From Protea cynaroides (Eukaryota > Streptophyta > Magnoliopsida > Proteales > Proteaceae): 64,000 nucleotides of DNA. The translations under genes were made by a program, and so were the position numbers. The notes below the pieces were generated by a model. That model searched no databases and was not told the origin of the DNA. It saw nothing but the letters and a program-made list of their open reading frames with translations. The DNA is taken from the NCBI GenBank assembly GCA_028583415.1, contig CM053272.1, positions 40,100,199 through 40,164,198 of the forward strand. The letters run 5' to 3'. Shown here piece after piece: positions 36,401 through 46,776 of this stretch (its first letter is position 1; every line of letters begins with the position of its first letter).

Positions 36401-38290
36401 ATGGATTTGGTAGTTCCTCCAAAACAAACCCCCGGAGGGTTCTCGTTGTTTAATGCTGTTCGGGAGAATGGAAAGAAGATTAAGTTTGGGGATAAAGTTG
36501 TAGTTAGGGTTTACATCGACTTGGGTCCAAAGTCTCTGACCAGCTGTAGTTCTTTCTTGAAGGTTTTTCCAGGGTTTAAGGCATCCTGCTGTGTTTTATC
36601 TCCTGATGTTGAGGTGAAAAAACATAGTCGATCCCGAAAAAATAGGAACAATGGGGTTTTTGCAGCCTCGAAGGTGGAGACTAATAGCTCCAATGGCAAA
36701 TTATTGAATCCGCTAAAAAACCGGCATGGGCATTCGGAAAATGGCCATTCCCGTTTGGCTTCTGTTAATTCTTTCGGCAATTTTGAGGATTCTGAGAGTA
36801 ACATTCATCTCCGTCGCCTGGTTAAAAATGGGGAACTGGATGAAGGTTTGAAGTTTCTGGAGAACATGGTATATCATGGTGACATACCGGATATAATTCC
36901 CTGCACGAGTCTGATTCGTGGGCTCTGTAGGGTAGGAAAGACTAAGAAGGCAACTAGGGTTTTAGAGATTCTTGAAGAGTCTGGAGCTGTTCCAGATGTT
37001 ATAACCTATAATGTCTTGATTAGTGGGTACTGCAAGTCAGGGGAGATCGATAATGCTCTGCATCTATTGGAACAAATGAGTATTGCACCAGATGTTGTTA
37101 CATATAACACGATCCTGCGTAGTCTATGTGATTCTGGAAAGCTGAAAGAAGCAATGCAAGTTCTTGATCTTCAGTTGCAAAAGGAGTGTTATCCTGATGT
37201 CATCACTTATACCATTCTGATAGAGGCAACTTGTAAAGAGAGTGGGGTTGGACAGGCGATGAAGCTTTTGGATGAGATGAGGATTAGGGGATGTAATCCT
37301 GATGTGGTTACTTATAATGTTCTTATCAATGGAATTTGCAAGGAAGGAAGACTGGATGAAGCAATAAAATTCCTGAATGACATGCCATCATATGGTTTCC
37401 AGCCTAATGTAATCACCCATAATATCATTCTGCGCAGCATGTGTAGCACAGGAAGGTGGATGGATGCTGAAAAATTCTTGGCTGATATGCTACATAAAGG
37501 TTGTTCACCCAGTGTTGTTACATTTAATATCCTGATCAACTTCTTGTGCAGAAAGGGTTTACTTGGTCGTGCAATCGATATATTGGAGAAGATGCCAAAG
37601 CATGGATGCACCCCCAATTCCCTTAGTTATAACCCATTGCTTCATGGGTTCTGTAAGGAAAAGAAGATGGACCGTGCGATTGAATACGTGGACGTAATGG
37701 TGTCTCGAGGGTGCTATCCTGATATTGTGACCTATAATACGTTGCTTACAGCTTTATGCAAGGATGGAAAGGTTGATACTGCAGTTGAGCTGCTTCACCA
37801 GCTAGCTAGTAAAGGGTGCTCTCCAGTGTTGATCACTTACAACACAGTGATTGACGGGTTATCAAAGAAAGGGAAAACAGAACATGCTATAGAGCTTCTG
37901 GATGAGATGCTTTCAAAGGGTCTCCAGCCTGATATAATCACATATTCATCACTGGTTGCTGGACTCAGCAGAGAAGGAAAGGTTGATGAAGCAATTAATT
38001 TCTTTCATCAACTTGAAAAACTTGGCACCAGTCCTAATGCCGTTACATACAATTCTGTCATCTTAGGCCTTTGTAAGACTCGTCGGACTGATACTGCTAT
38101 TGATTTCCTGGCTTATATGGTTTCCAAGGGATGTAAACCCACTGAAGCTACATATACTATTCTCATTGAAGGTGTAGCTTATGAAGGCCTGGCAAAGGAG
38201 GCTTTGGAATTATTGAATGAGTTGTGCTCGAGAGGGCTTGTGAAGAAAAGCCGTACAACATGTAGCAGTCAAGATGTAGGGTTGGCTTGA
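36401..38290 (+). CDS. P-class pentatricopeptide repeat protein
   Basis: A 629-residue intronless frame. Residues 1-130 form a basic, serine-rich leader without repeats, consistent with organelle targeting (inference). A degenerate repeat at about 133-164 is followed by about 13 tandem 35-residue P-type PPR motifs (from residue 165 to about 615), each with the V[VI]TYN-hLI...CK-G...A...L..M...G..PD pattern. No E, DYW or SMR domain follows, so it is P class. Members bind organellar RNA and aid stability, processing or translation. Repeat order and length resemble the Arabidopsis At1g09900-type protein, but orthology is unproved. Code positions 5/35 are often aliphatic (V, I, P), with T/D or S/D in only a few repeats (1, 3, 10), so a target cannot be read confidently. 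No frameshift is seen; it is the best-preserved gene in the window. Confidence 0.93.
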   Translation: MDLVVPPKQTPGGFSLFNAVRENGKKIKFGDKVVVRVYIDLGPKSLTSCSSFLKVFPGFKASCCVLSPDVEVKKHSRSRKNRNNGVFAASKVETNSSNGKLLNPLKNRHGHSENGHSRLASVNSFGNFEDSESNIHLRRLVKNGELDEGLKFLENMVYHGDIPDIIPCTSLIRGLCRVGKTKKATRVLEILEESGAVPDVITYNVLISGYCKSGEIDNALHLLEQMSIAPDVVTYNTILRSLCDSGKLKEAMQVLDLQLQKECYPDVITYTILIEATCKESGVGQAMKLLDEMRIRGCNPDVVTYNVLINGICKEGRLDEAIKFLNDMPSYGFQPNVITHNIILRSMCSTGRWMDAEKFLADMLHKGCSPSVVTFNILINFLCRKGLLGRAIDILEKMPKHGCTPNSLSYNPLLHGFCKEKKMDRAIEYVDVMVSRGCYPDIVTYNTLLTALCKDGKVDTAVELLHQLASKGCSPVLITYNTVIDGLSKKGKTEHAIELLDEMLSKGLQPDIITYSSLVAGLSREGKVDEAINFFHQLEKLGTSPNAVTYNSVILGLCKTRRTDTAIDFLAYMVSKGCKPTEATYTILIEGVAYEGLAKEALELLNELCSRGLVKKSRTTCSSQDVGLA

Positions 38291-39188
38291 GATGTTGTAT
38301 TCCGAGTCTTGGATGATACACACGTCCTTAGATTTCGTTTTTTCAAATTTTTCGTAGAGAGATACTGTATTCCTCTGGACCCTAACATTTTTTTCTGTAC
38401 CTTCCTTTTGATCCAAACTCAGTTTTGGTAGGCAACCTATGTATTCTCATATGCTCTCCTTCAACTTATTGGTCCTCCTTTGTGCTTTATATGTCCCAAA
38501 ATGAACGCACACTTGTTTTCCCTTTATATTTTTCCCTTACATATAATATGCAATCATTTAATCGGGAATCTGAATCCTTTTTATTGGTCTTCTGTCATCC
38601 TTCAAGTATGGCTGAAGGAATGTAGTGGACACTTCATTGTTTTTTCCCTCCATCTTGTGGATGTGATCGCTTAATATTTCCTTTTGGTAATTCCTGCAGG
38701 GGATGTAACTTAGGCCCAGAATCTCCCCAACCCCTCGTTTGTAGGTTACTAGACTCTTTAACTTGTGGTGACTTTAATGATATTAGTTCCAAAACTGTTT
38801 TTCTTTGTTTCAAAACAGATTTTATTATTTTTTATTTTTACAAGGGACATTTCTTACTCTTTTTTTCTGAAGAAAAATATGGTTTTCTGATTTGAAGGAC
38901 AGTGAGAAAAAGGCCCCCCAATCAGATTCTAATTTTAAAATTTAATTTTCAGTGGTTTCGATCAGAAGCTTTTTTTTTTATGTATGTTGACAAAGGCCTA
39001 AGATTTCACCTGTGAAAAGTGGATAAGAAGTCCTTTGAGTAGCAATGACACTATGACAGATTTTCCGCAGATAGAATGGAAAAAGATCTTCTACCGTGCC
39101 CAGCCCGCCAGTTGTCTATCGGACAGTTTGGGATGTATCGACATGCATGTTGAGCATCACTGTCAGTCTGATGTTCGGCTAAGTTATG
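38291..39188 (+). other. 3' flank of the PPR gene
   Basis: T-rich sequence, with TTTTTCTGTACC and AATGATATTAG-type strings that could serve polyadenylation. No second gene was recognised before the foldback element. Its last 8 bases (AAGTTATG) are the left target duplication of that element. Confidence 0.35.
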
Positions 39189-39433
39189 CAATCCGAATCG
39201 TCTCCTATGCGTACGGGCATAGGAGAGGAGGCGGAGACCATCGGATGACCGCCACGTGGATATGCGGTCATCCGACGTTGTTAAGAGGAATGAATGAAGA
39301 GAAGGATGTTGTTTTCGCATACACTGGATCTCTTGCCCATTTTGAATCGGTTCTCTCAAACAACAGACCCGAGGAGCAGAAAAAAAAAAAAAAAACCGAG
39401 AACCAGAAGGGAGGAGAGGAGAGGAGGCGGAGA

Positions 39434-39627
39434 CGAAGTGAAGAAGGTTTCTGGGAAAGGAGAGGCGGAGATCCAGGCGCAAGTTGAAGCTCCGGTTACT
39501 GGGAAAGATAACAGGCGGAGATCCAGAAGACGAAGTGAAGAAGGTTTCTGGGAAAGGAGAGGCGGAGATCGAGGCGCAGGTTGAAGCTCCGGTTACTGGG
39601 AAAGAGAACAGGCGGAGATCCAGCACC
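39434..39627. repeat. ~97-bp tandem repeat, left arm (two units)
   Basis: Two adjacent units, each with GAAGTGAAGAAGGTTTCTGG, GGCGGAGATC[CG]AGGCGCA and AGCTCCGGTTACTGGGAAAG. The sub-motif GGCGGAGATCCAG occurs twice per unit. A unit length of 97 is not a multiple of three, so it does not encode a continuous repeat protein. Confidence 0.75.
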
Positions 39628-40079
39628 AGATTCGTCTTCTCCAAAGGTGTGAAAACAATACCAGAAGGGAGGAGGAGAAGATGCACGGGTAAGTTTCAAG
39701 TTTTCTCACCGTATGTCTTATAAATCTCGATATGTCCATCAATATGTCTTGTCTTCTCTAAATTTTTTTTATGATTAATTACTATAGTATGAACTGAGAA
39801 GATGAAACATTAAAGATTTGATATTTGTGATGAAATTTTTTTGACCAAGTAAGTTTTCTCACCGTTACAGATCTGATATGGAGCTTGTAGTCGGTGTCTT
39901 CTTTCCTAGGTTCAATCTTAAACTTGAACGAAGAGGGGTTTTTAAGTAGAACAGTAATCAAACCATTCTCGTCTTGTGGTTGAACGAAGAGGGGTTTTCA
40001 GAATGGAAACCTGGTGCGTCTTCTCCTCGTCCCTTCTGGTTCTGTTTTCACACCTTTAGAGAAGACGAATCTGGTGTTG

Positions 40080-40460
40080 GATCTCCGCCTGTTCTCTTTC
40101 CCAGTAACCGGAGCTTCAACCTGCGCCTGGATCTCCGCCTCTCCTTTCCCAGAAACCTTCTTCACTTCGTCTGCTGGATCTCCGCCTGTTCTCTTTCCCA
40201 GTAACCGGAGCTTCAACCTGCGCCTGGATCTCCGCCTCTCCTTTCCCAGAAACCTTCTTCACCCGTCGCCGGATCTCGCTGTTCTCTTTCCCAGTAACCG
40301 GAGCTTCAACCTGCGCCTCGATCTCCGCCTCTCCTTTCCCAGAAACCTTCTTCACTTCGTCTTCTGGATCTCCGCCTGTTATCTTTCCCAGTAACCGGAG
40401 CTTCAACCTGCGCCTGGATCTCCGCCTCTCCTTTCCCAGAAACCTTCTTCACTTCGTCTC
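40080..40460. repeat. ~97-bp tandem repeat, right arm (four units, inverted)
   Basis: The reverse complement of the left-arm unit, present about four times. One unit junction is altered (CACCCGTCGCCGGATCTCGC near 40261-40280), indicating a local rearrangement within this arm. Confidence 0.75.
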
Positions 40461-40710
40461 CGCCTCCTCTCCTCTCCTCCCTTCTGGTTCTCGGTTTTTT
40501 TTTTTTTTTTTTTGCTCCTCGGGTCTGTTGTTTGAGAGAACCGAATCAAAATGGGCAAGAGATCCAGTGTATGCGAAAACAACATCCTTCTCTTCATTCA
40601 TTCCTCTTAACACCGTCGGATGATCGCATATCCATGTGGCGGTCATCCGACGGTCTCTGCCTCCTCTCCTATGCCCGTACGCATAGGAGACGATTCGGAT
40701 TGAAGTTATG

Positions 40711-41255
40711 AGAGAGGATCCAGGTCTGGACAGAATAGGCTAGAGAGTCTGACACCCCAACAGCCAGGAGACATCCCTTAGGATTAGATAAGATTATAAA
40801 GTTAGCACAAACACATTAGAACCATTTAAGTGTTGAATTGTCAAGAATACATATCACTTCAATGTGTTGACTCATGAAAAGTCTTCGAAAGTAACTTACC
40901 CCTCTTAATCATTGGATCGTCTCCTTTGATGATTGGAGTTTAGTTTTCTTGGGTTTCACATAAATATACACAGAGAAAATCAGGCCAAAGATTTGTTGGT
41001 GCGTTAGCCCAGGATTGGTAATGTTTCTGTTCTTTAAAATTGCTTTTGATTCAAAAGGGTTTTTTTTTATATTTCTGTTTCTAAGAAGTACTTTTGTAAA
41101 AAAGAAATCGTTCAGTAATGTTGAGTAAGAAATATTTTTGATTAAAAATGAAACAAAAACGCATATGGAAACCACCACAATAATAGAAATATTTTTATAT
41201 TTTTACAAAATTTTGTTCCAAAAGAACAGAATAACAATAGAAATATTTTTAAAAA
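40711..41255. other. AT-rich spacer
   Basis: Nothing was recognised apart from short repeated AATATTTTTA / AGAAATATTTTT phrases (41100-41250). Confidence 0.35.
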
Positions 41256-41334
41256 ATGTTACCAAACACAACTTTAATTACCTGTAATAGTCATGGTGGG
41301 ATGGTTGAACAGGGCCATCAGTACTTCAATCTGA

Positions 41335-41430
41335 TGAGAAATGGATATGGAACGAAGCCAAGAACTTTAGATTGGAAGCAAGAACTTCAGAGCGGAAGCA
41401 AGAACTTTAGATCGAAGACAAAGAACTTCA
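41335..41430. repeat. ~20-bp imperfect tandem repeat
   Basis: Four units of GAAGCAAGAACTT[CT]AGA[GT]CG type, inside the interior remnant of the orphan LTR element to its right. Confidence 0.6.
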
Positions 41431-41575
41431 GATCGCAAGGAGAAAAAAAAACTGCAGCAACACTCTTCAAAAACGGAAGCTCGAACAGAATAGAAGCTCA
41501 AATGATCACAGCCTAGAATAGAAGCTCGAACTCTTACCGTCACATAGAGAGAGAAGAGCCTAAGCTCTGATACCA

Positions 41576-41748
41576 TGATAAACCACATAACGTACAGTAG
41601 AAAGAAGAACAATGGAAAACTTTGGAAAACTCCAGAAGTGTATATCATCTAATCTGATTGAAATAGTAAGGTTACAACCTATTTATAGTATGATTAAATA
41701 CATACAATAGGACATGTGTACATTTATACGTACAATACTAAGCTAACA
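41576..41748 (-). mobile_element. Orphan LTR with primer-binding site, minus orientation
   Basis: A 173-bp TG...CA block (TGATAAACC...AAGCTAACA). A primer-binding site abuts its left side (GCTCTGATACCA at 41564-41575, i.e. TGGTATCAGAGC on the minus strand). It is the 5' LTR of a minus-strand retrotransposon whose interior continues left for a few hundred bases (to about 41256) and then stops. No second LTR was found. Its short LTR and lack of coding content suggest another small non-autonomous family. Confidence 0.6.
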
Positions 41749-41811
41749 GGAATGAACCTAACTTTTAGTATTATGGGTGTATGGTGGATATTCTAGGATG
41801 TTTGAATTGGC

Positions 41812-42150
41812 TTTTTTTTTTTAACCGAAAGGAGCAGCATTCGAAGGCAGTCTTCAGGGCCCGGATGTTGTCAATTAGAGGATCTGTCGCCCAATCACAG
41901 ATGGAATAAGAATAATTGAATGACTGGAAAAAGGGGAAGCAGTCAACAGTGGATGGGTGGATCTGTGGCCCAACATCTGGTTCTATCTTTGTCTGCCACC
42001 TTCAATTGTCTGATCCTTCTAAAGGATTGGGGGTTTTCAATATCAATTTGACCATTGAACGTTTATGGGGAAAAATAGCGAGCCTTGATGAATTTGGTAG
42101 CTTCTTCATGGATAGAAATTCTCTTCATTTGTCCAGCTGAATATTGGATC
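41812..42150 (-). mobile_element. Possible LINE 3' fragment
   Basis: On the minus strand the sequence ends in a 12-base A run (41812-41823). Just upstream it reads like the C-terminal RNase H region of plant LINEs (LIDNIRALKTAFECCSF near 41830-41880). The rest is degenerate. A weak inverted repeat links 42110-42160 to 42190-42235. Confidence 0.3.
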
Positions 42151-42373
42151 ATTGGGATACACCAAATATACATTCATGATATAATATCAATTGTCCAATA
42201 TTCAACTGGATGGCTGGACAAATGGAGAGGATTTCTGTGCCTTTTCCATACGATCGTAGCATAGGCTTTAGAGATAATTTCCACTGATGAGAATCTTAAT
42301 CTAAAGAAGTAGTTAAAGTGGAATAAAAAATAAGGGTAGGGGATCACTGTCAGGTTGTGTTCTACGTTTTTTC

Positions 42374-43018
42374 TAAGGGTGTCAACGGGCCGGTCCGGGC
42401 CGGTTTCGGTCCGGGCTAAATCGGTGTCGGGTTTTGTAAGCCCAGCCCAAAACATGTCCATTAAGAGTTCGGGCTGGGTTGGGCTGCGCTGGACACAATA
42501 ACTATCGGGCTGGTCCGGTGTGGGTTTGTTATCGGGTTGGGCTTATTGAGGTGATTTCGGGTTGGTTCGGTCCGGACCGGGCTTATCAAGCTTATCGGGC
42601 ATATTTTATATGTAAGATATATAGCATATTTTATTATTTCTATCTATAAAATTAACATCATTCATTCTATATGCATGTAATTCAGTAAATTATAACAATT
42701 AACATACTCTTTTCAACTTTAGATTCATATAATCTTTTCGATCAAGAAGTGAACTATCAGTGTAATATAATCCATCAAAATTTAAAACCATTAAAATTAC
42801 GGGCTCGAATGGACCTCCGGTTAGGTATTATTAGTTCGGACTAGTTCGGGCTTCTTAACGGGTTGGTCGGTCCGGTTTCGGTTTGAGGCTGAAACGGTGT
42901 CGGGTTTTACAAGCCGAGACCGAAACATGTCCATTAAGGTTCGGTCCGGGTTGGGTTCGGGTTATATCGGGCTGGCTCGGTCTGTGCTACCGGGCCGGGC
43001 CCATTTTTGACACCCTTA
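42374..43018. mobile_element. hAT-like GC-rich element with perfect 8-bp TSD
   Basis: The 645-bp element starts TAAGGGTGTCAACGGGCCGG and ends GGGCCCATTTTTGACACCCTTA. GTTTTTTC flanks both sides (42366-42373 and 43019-43026). The ends are packed with GGTCCGG, TCGGGTT and GGGCTGG; the core (42600-42790) is AT-rich. It is the same family as 35191-35776, whose core phrases match. Confidence 0.88.
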
Positions 43019-43282
43019 GTTTTTTCCCACCAAGGTTAGAGTGGTCATTTCACTTCAAGTGAAACGACATAGAGAAGCAAAGACGGCTGGACTTTATGAA
43101 AATGGCACAAGAATGGCTTTTTTGCTCAAACCTAAACATGGGTGCTTTGAGCCCACGGGATCCTCTTCCCATGGGGTCCATGGTTGTCCAAATTCAATAG
43201 ATCCCACACTCCAAAAATAGCCCACACTATGAATAATGAGGTTTTATATGCCTTTATGGCAGAATACCCCACACCGGATTTA

Positions 43283-43731
43283 TCTAGTTTATCGGTCCCA
43301 TTTTATATGTAAATTATATAGCATATTTTATTATTTCTATCTATAAAATTAGCATCATTTCTTCCATATGTATGAAATTCAGTAAACTGTAACAATTAAT
43401 ATAATCTTTTCAACTATAAATTCACATAATCTTTCGAATCAAGAAGTGAACTGTAACAGTACAACACAATCCGTTAAAATTTAAAATCATTAAAATTAAG
43501 AAACTGGGCTTGGACAGACCTTACTGGAGTTTGGGTTGGGTATTATAGGTTGGGTTAGTTTGGGTTTTTTAACGGGCTGGTCCTGTCTGATTTCGGTTTG
43601 GGCTGAAATGGTGTCGGGTTTTACAAGCCTATACCAAAACCTATCCATTAAGGCTTAGTCCGAACTGGTTCGGGTTATATTGGGCCGGCTGAGTCCGTGC
43701 TACAGGGTCAGGCCTAGTTTTGACACCCTTA
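43283..43731. mobile_element. hAT-like element, left end missing
   Basis: From TTTATCGGTCCCATTTTATATG onwards it follows the second half of 42374-43018 (ATATAGCATATTTTATTATTTCTATCTATAAAATTA, AAGAAGTGAACT, GGTGTCGGGTTTTACAAGCC) and ends TAGTTTTGACACCCTTA. The left half is absent, so it is a truncated copy, more diverged than its neighbour. Confidence 0.65.
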
Positions 43732-45450
43732 TGGGAGAGGAACCGGACTCTAGATTTCAAACATGTTATTAAAGAGCAGAGATAGAGACAAAGTACATGC
43801 CGGTAGTATATACTTTCTTTTTTGTTGTTAAGGGTCTATGTGGTAATTAATGTTTCTGTTTCAAAATAATAGTTCTGGGTCATAAATTTCTTTTTTGTAT
43901 CTATACTCTGGAATATTTTTGTATGGTAAAACTTGGGAAAAAAAATATTTCTATAGTTTTCTGTGTTGTCTTCTGATTTTCATTGTTAATTTAAATATGA
44001 GGAGAAGGTGAGACGAAGAAAGAGAAGAGATTTGATTGTATCTATTGACTATTTTATCAGACAAGATTTTAATTTTTTAGAAACAACTTTTTTCCTTTTC
44101 TCATCAAATGAAGCATCTAGCTTTTTTTTTGTTCATTACATAAAAACAGAAAAACAAATAGACGATCCCATATAAGTTCTTAACTAAATTTGTTTCGTAA
44201 TTACATAAAGACGTTAGAAATGATTTTTTAGAACGTTATGATACCGGACTATAAAGTACTCATTTAATTGTTTAGTCCTTCACGGAATATTAGTGGAATA
44301 ATTCTCATTCAACCTCGTAATGATCTAATCCATACGATTGTGGAGTCGATTGTAGATATAAACCTCAAGAATAATAAGATTCGAATATCCGAGACTCTCA
44401 TGGCGTTGACTTTCCATTCCAGCATCTCCTTCCATTGAAGGCTCCAGTCAACTGGCAGCTTTACTTATTTGTTTCTGACCAAGGTTGAAGTAATTGGTAT
44501 CCATAACAGCTGGACCAATATCCATTAGAATCAGTGGTATTAACTAATAAATTAATAACACGTATCTAACCGATCGATTAATAAAACCTTGTTTTGATTC
44601 TTCTGACACTCGTTACGGTTACGCAATTTACGCGGTGACGGCAAGAAAAAGGAAACGATTAGAAAAAGAAGCTGCGACAGGTATTATGAAGGCGTGATCC
44701 CAATCTATAACCCTTTGTAAGGATTTTCAACAGAATTTGACCAATTGGAGACGATTTAACATAAAATTTAATACAAATTTATAGAGATTAACCCCTTACT
44801 TCGAAAGAAAATTGGAAGTTAAATAATATTTTTTCTCATTAAAAAAAAATGCATCCCTTTTTAAAACATACAGTGATGAATCCCAATCCTTTCCTCTCAC
44901 GCTCTTCTAATTGTGATTGCATGATTAGAGTCATTCAGTATGCAACTCTGAAGCAGTGTTGATTCTGATCGTCAAGAATACAGTGAGACATGTGATCGAT
45001 GCATTCTCAATGATTAGGACCAACACTATTACATGACATTGCTACAGACAAAACAAAAACTATTGAGCCAAAAACAATGAAAAGATATCCACGAGTGGGG
45101 TTTTCTTTCCACACCCTCTAATGTAAAGAACATTTTCTCTCTCCTCTTAACCTTGTTATGATACTAATCCCACATGTAGAATAGTGTGGCATGAAAAACT
45201 ACCCTATACTGGCAGCGTGTGAACCCTTGCTCTAACTTTTAATTGGAAATCTTCACTTGCACTCATGATCTCATTACGTACGAAACTTTTCACACACTCA
45301 CACCCAATCAAGTAGGCCCGGAAGATTATTCTTTTGTAATTTACAATATGCCAAAACCAAATAATGCACTCATACCTCCCTTTCCCTTTTTATATGATCT
45401 CGTCAACACCACCTGTTAGACACGCACGCAACATACAGAACTGCAAACCA
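43732..45450. other. Spacer, nothing recognised
   Basis: AT-rich sequence upstream of the 45561 gene. No domain, RNA or bounded transposon was seen. Confidence 0.4.
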
Positions 45451-45451
45451 G

Positions 45452-45560
45452 ACTATAAAGCAACCCATACCCAGGAAGGAATAATACCGAATGATTCTTC
45501 TTCTTCTTCTTCTTCTCTCTTTTTCTCTCTCCATCGCTAGAGAGAGAAGCCAATTAAACT
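45452..45560 (+). promoter_or_regulatory. TATA box and CT-rich leader of the 45561 gene
   Basis: ACTATAAAG at 45452-45460 is a good TATA candidate. It is followed by a (TTC)n/CT-rich leader (45495-45545) of the kind frequent in plant 5' UTRs. The start codon is about 100 bp downstream. Confidence 0.45.
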
Positions 45561-45917
45561 ATGGAGAATTCCCCATCTCCCATGAGAACACATAAAGTTG
45601 GCTGGTTTTCTTGCTGGGGTCGAATCAAACTGAAGCTCTCATGGCGGAAAAGATGGAGCAGACTAAAGCTGTCATGGCGGAAAAAATGGGGCAGACTAAG
45701 GAGCCCAAATCACAAGTTATTTAATTTCTTAAAAACCAGGCCACGGATTTCAGGTCATCGTGGTTTCAGGTATGACCCTTTAAGCTATTCCCAGAACTTC
45801 GATGAGGGTTGTTGGGACAAAGATAATGAGGATTCCTATCTCCGGGCGTTTTCCTCCAGGTTTGCTTCTTCTTCAATAAAAAAGCTTCAAGACTGGACAC
45901 CATTGACCACTTCATAG
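45561..45917 (+). CDS. Small basic plant protein with FRYDPLSYSQNFDEG motif
   Basis: A 118-residue single-exon frame. The N-terminal half is strongly basic and tryptophan-rich and contains a perfectly phased tandem duplication of 33 bp (45630-45662 and 45663-45695), giving two 11-residue units LKLSWRK[RK]W[SG]R. The C-terminal half has FRYDPLSYSQNFDEG and then FSSRFASSS, the pattern of a family of short uncharacterised plant proteins. The 23172-23462 protein shares F-x-Y-D...NFDEG. No signal peptide or membrane segment. A TATA box and CT-rich leader upstream support this start. Function unknown; a signalling or stress role would be a guess. Confidence 0.75.
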   Translation: MENSPSPMRTHKVGWFSCWGRIKLKLSWRKRWSRLKLSWRKKWGRLRSPNHKLFNFLKTRPRISGHRGFRYDPLSYSQNFDEGCWDKDNEDSYLRAFSSRFASSSIKKLQDWTPLTTS

Positions 45918-46776
45918 GTAGGGTTTTGGTATCAAGAGGTGGTTCAATTCCTAGAATATTTACAGAACCCACTGGAAGGACAAATTGGGTTGGTTTGTAA
46001 TTAATTCTTGGTTGATTCTTGATACTTTATCCAGCGCTACTATTTCATTTGTGTGGATCGATAAATTGTATATGGTTTTATAATTTCCTTTTTTTCTACA
46101 TTCTTGGATCTTATGTATATATTTAAGATAAGTTTGCTTCTCTTGTATATTGCGATATATATTGAGATTGATATACTACTGTTCTCCTTATTAGTCTCTT
46201 TGTTTGTAGCATTTTGTGTTGCTCCTCTTTTACCAAAAAAAAAAAGAAAGAAAAGTGTTTCTCCTCATTCATGATTAGAGTCTCCGCCAATGCTACGGTC
46301 AGGGTTGTAGCCAACTTTATCATCTTTTTATCAAAGAAAAAGAAAAAAGAAAAAAAAAAAAAAAAAAAACCTTGATCATCTCTAAGTTCCATTTTCAATT
46401 AATAACGATCTAATAATTTATTTATTAACTATAAATTGTTTATATTTTTCATCACCCTCATCACAATTTCCCAAATAATACTGCCTCACCCAAGTATTTA
46501 GGAGTTTGGAGAATGCCTATTTGAGTTATTATTATTATTATTTTTGGAAAAAGAAATACATTTTGTCGCATGACTTTCTCTCTCTCCTCCAAGTGATTCA
46601 CAATCGGTTTTCTTGTACTCTAATTTTCTTATTATTATGTAAAATTCTAATATACCCTGCTAGCTTGTATATCCTCCTCCGATCCTCCTCATTTTTTTTT
46701 TATCTCCAATGTATGAAACCTTAGACCCATTTCCAATACAATGCCCATCTTTTTGGTAACATGATATTAATTGGAT

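Larger units (their letters stand above)
39189..40702. mobile_element. Large foldback transposon with repeat-bearing arms
   Basis: A 1514-bp element starts CAATCCGAATCGTCTCC and ends GGAGACGATTCGGATTG, bounded by a perfect 8-bp direct repeat AAGTTATG (39181-39188 and 40703-40710). The left arm (39189 to ~39690) and right arm (~40014 to 40702) are inverted copies. Both carry GTACGGGCATAGGAGAGGAGG, a CATCGGATGACCGCC block and then tandem ~97-bp units with GAAGAAGGTTTCTGGG and AGCTCCGGTTACTGGG: about two units in the left arm and four in the right. The loop (39700-40010) contains a direct repeat, GAACGAAGAGGGGTTTT. Open frames on both strands of the arms are mirror images and not believed to be genes. 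An 8-bp duplication suggests hAT-like integration; arms made of tandem repeats resemble foldback (FB) elements. Confidence 0.8.

Noticed and set aside
39294..40406. Many overlapping open frames on both strands, with repeated lysine/arginine-rich or serine/phenylalanine-rich peptides
   Set aside because: They mirror each other because the region is an inverted repeat. The unit is about 97 bp, so no frame encodes a continuous repeat protein.
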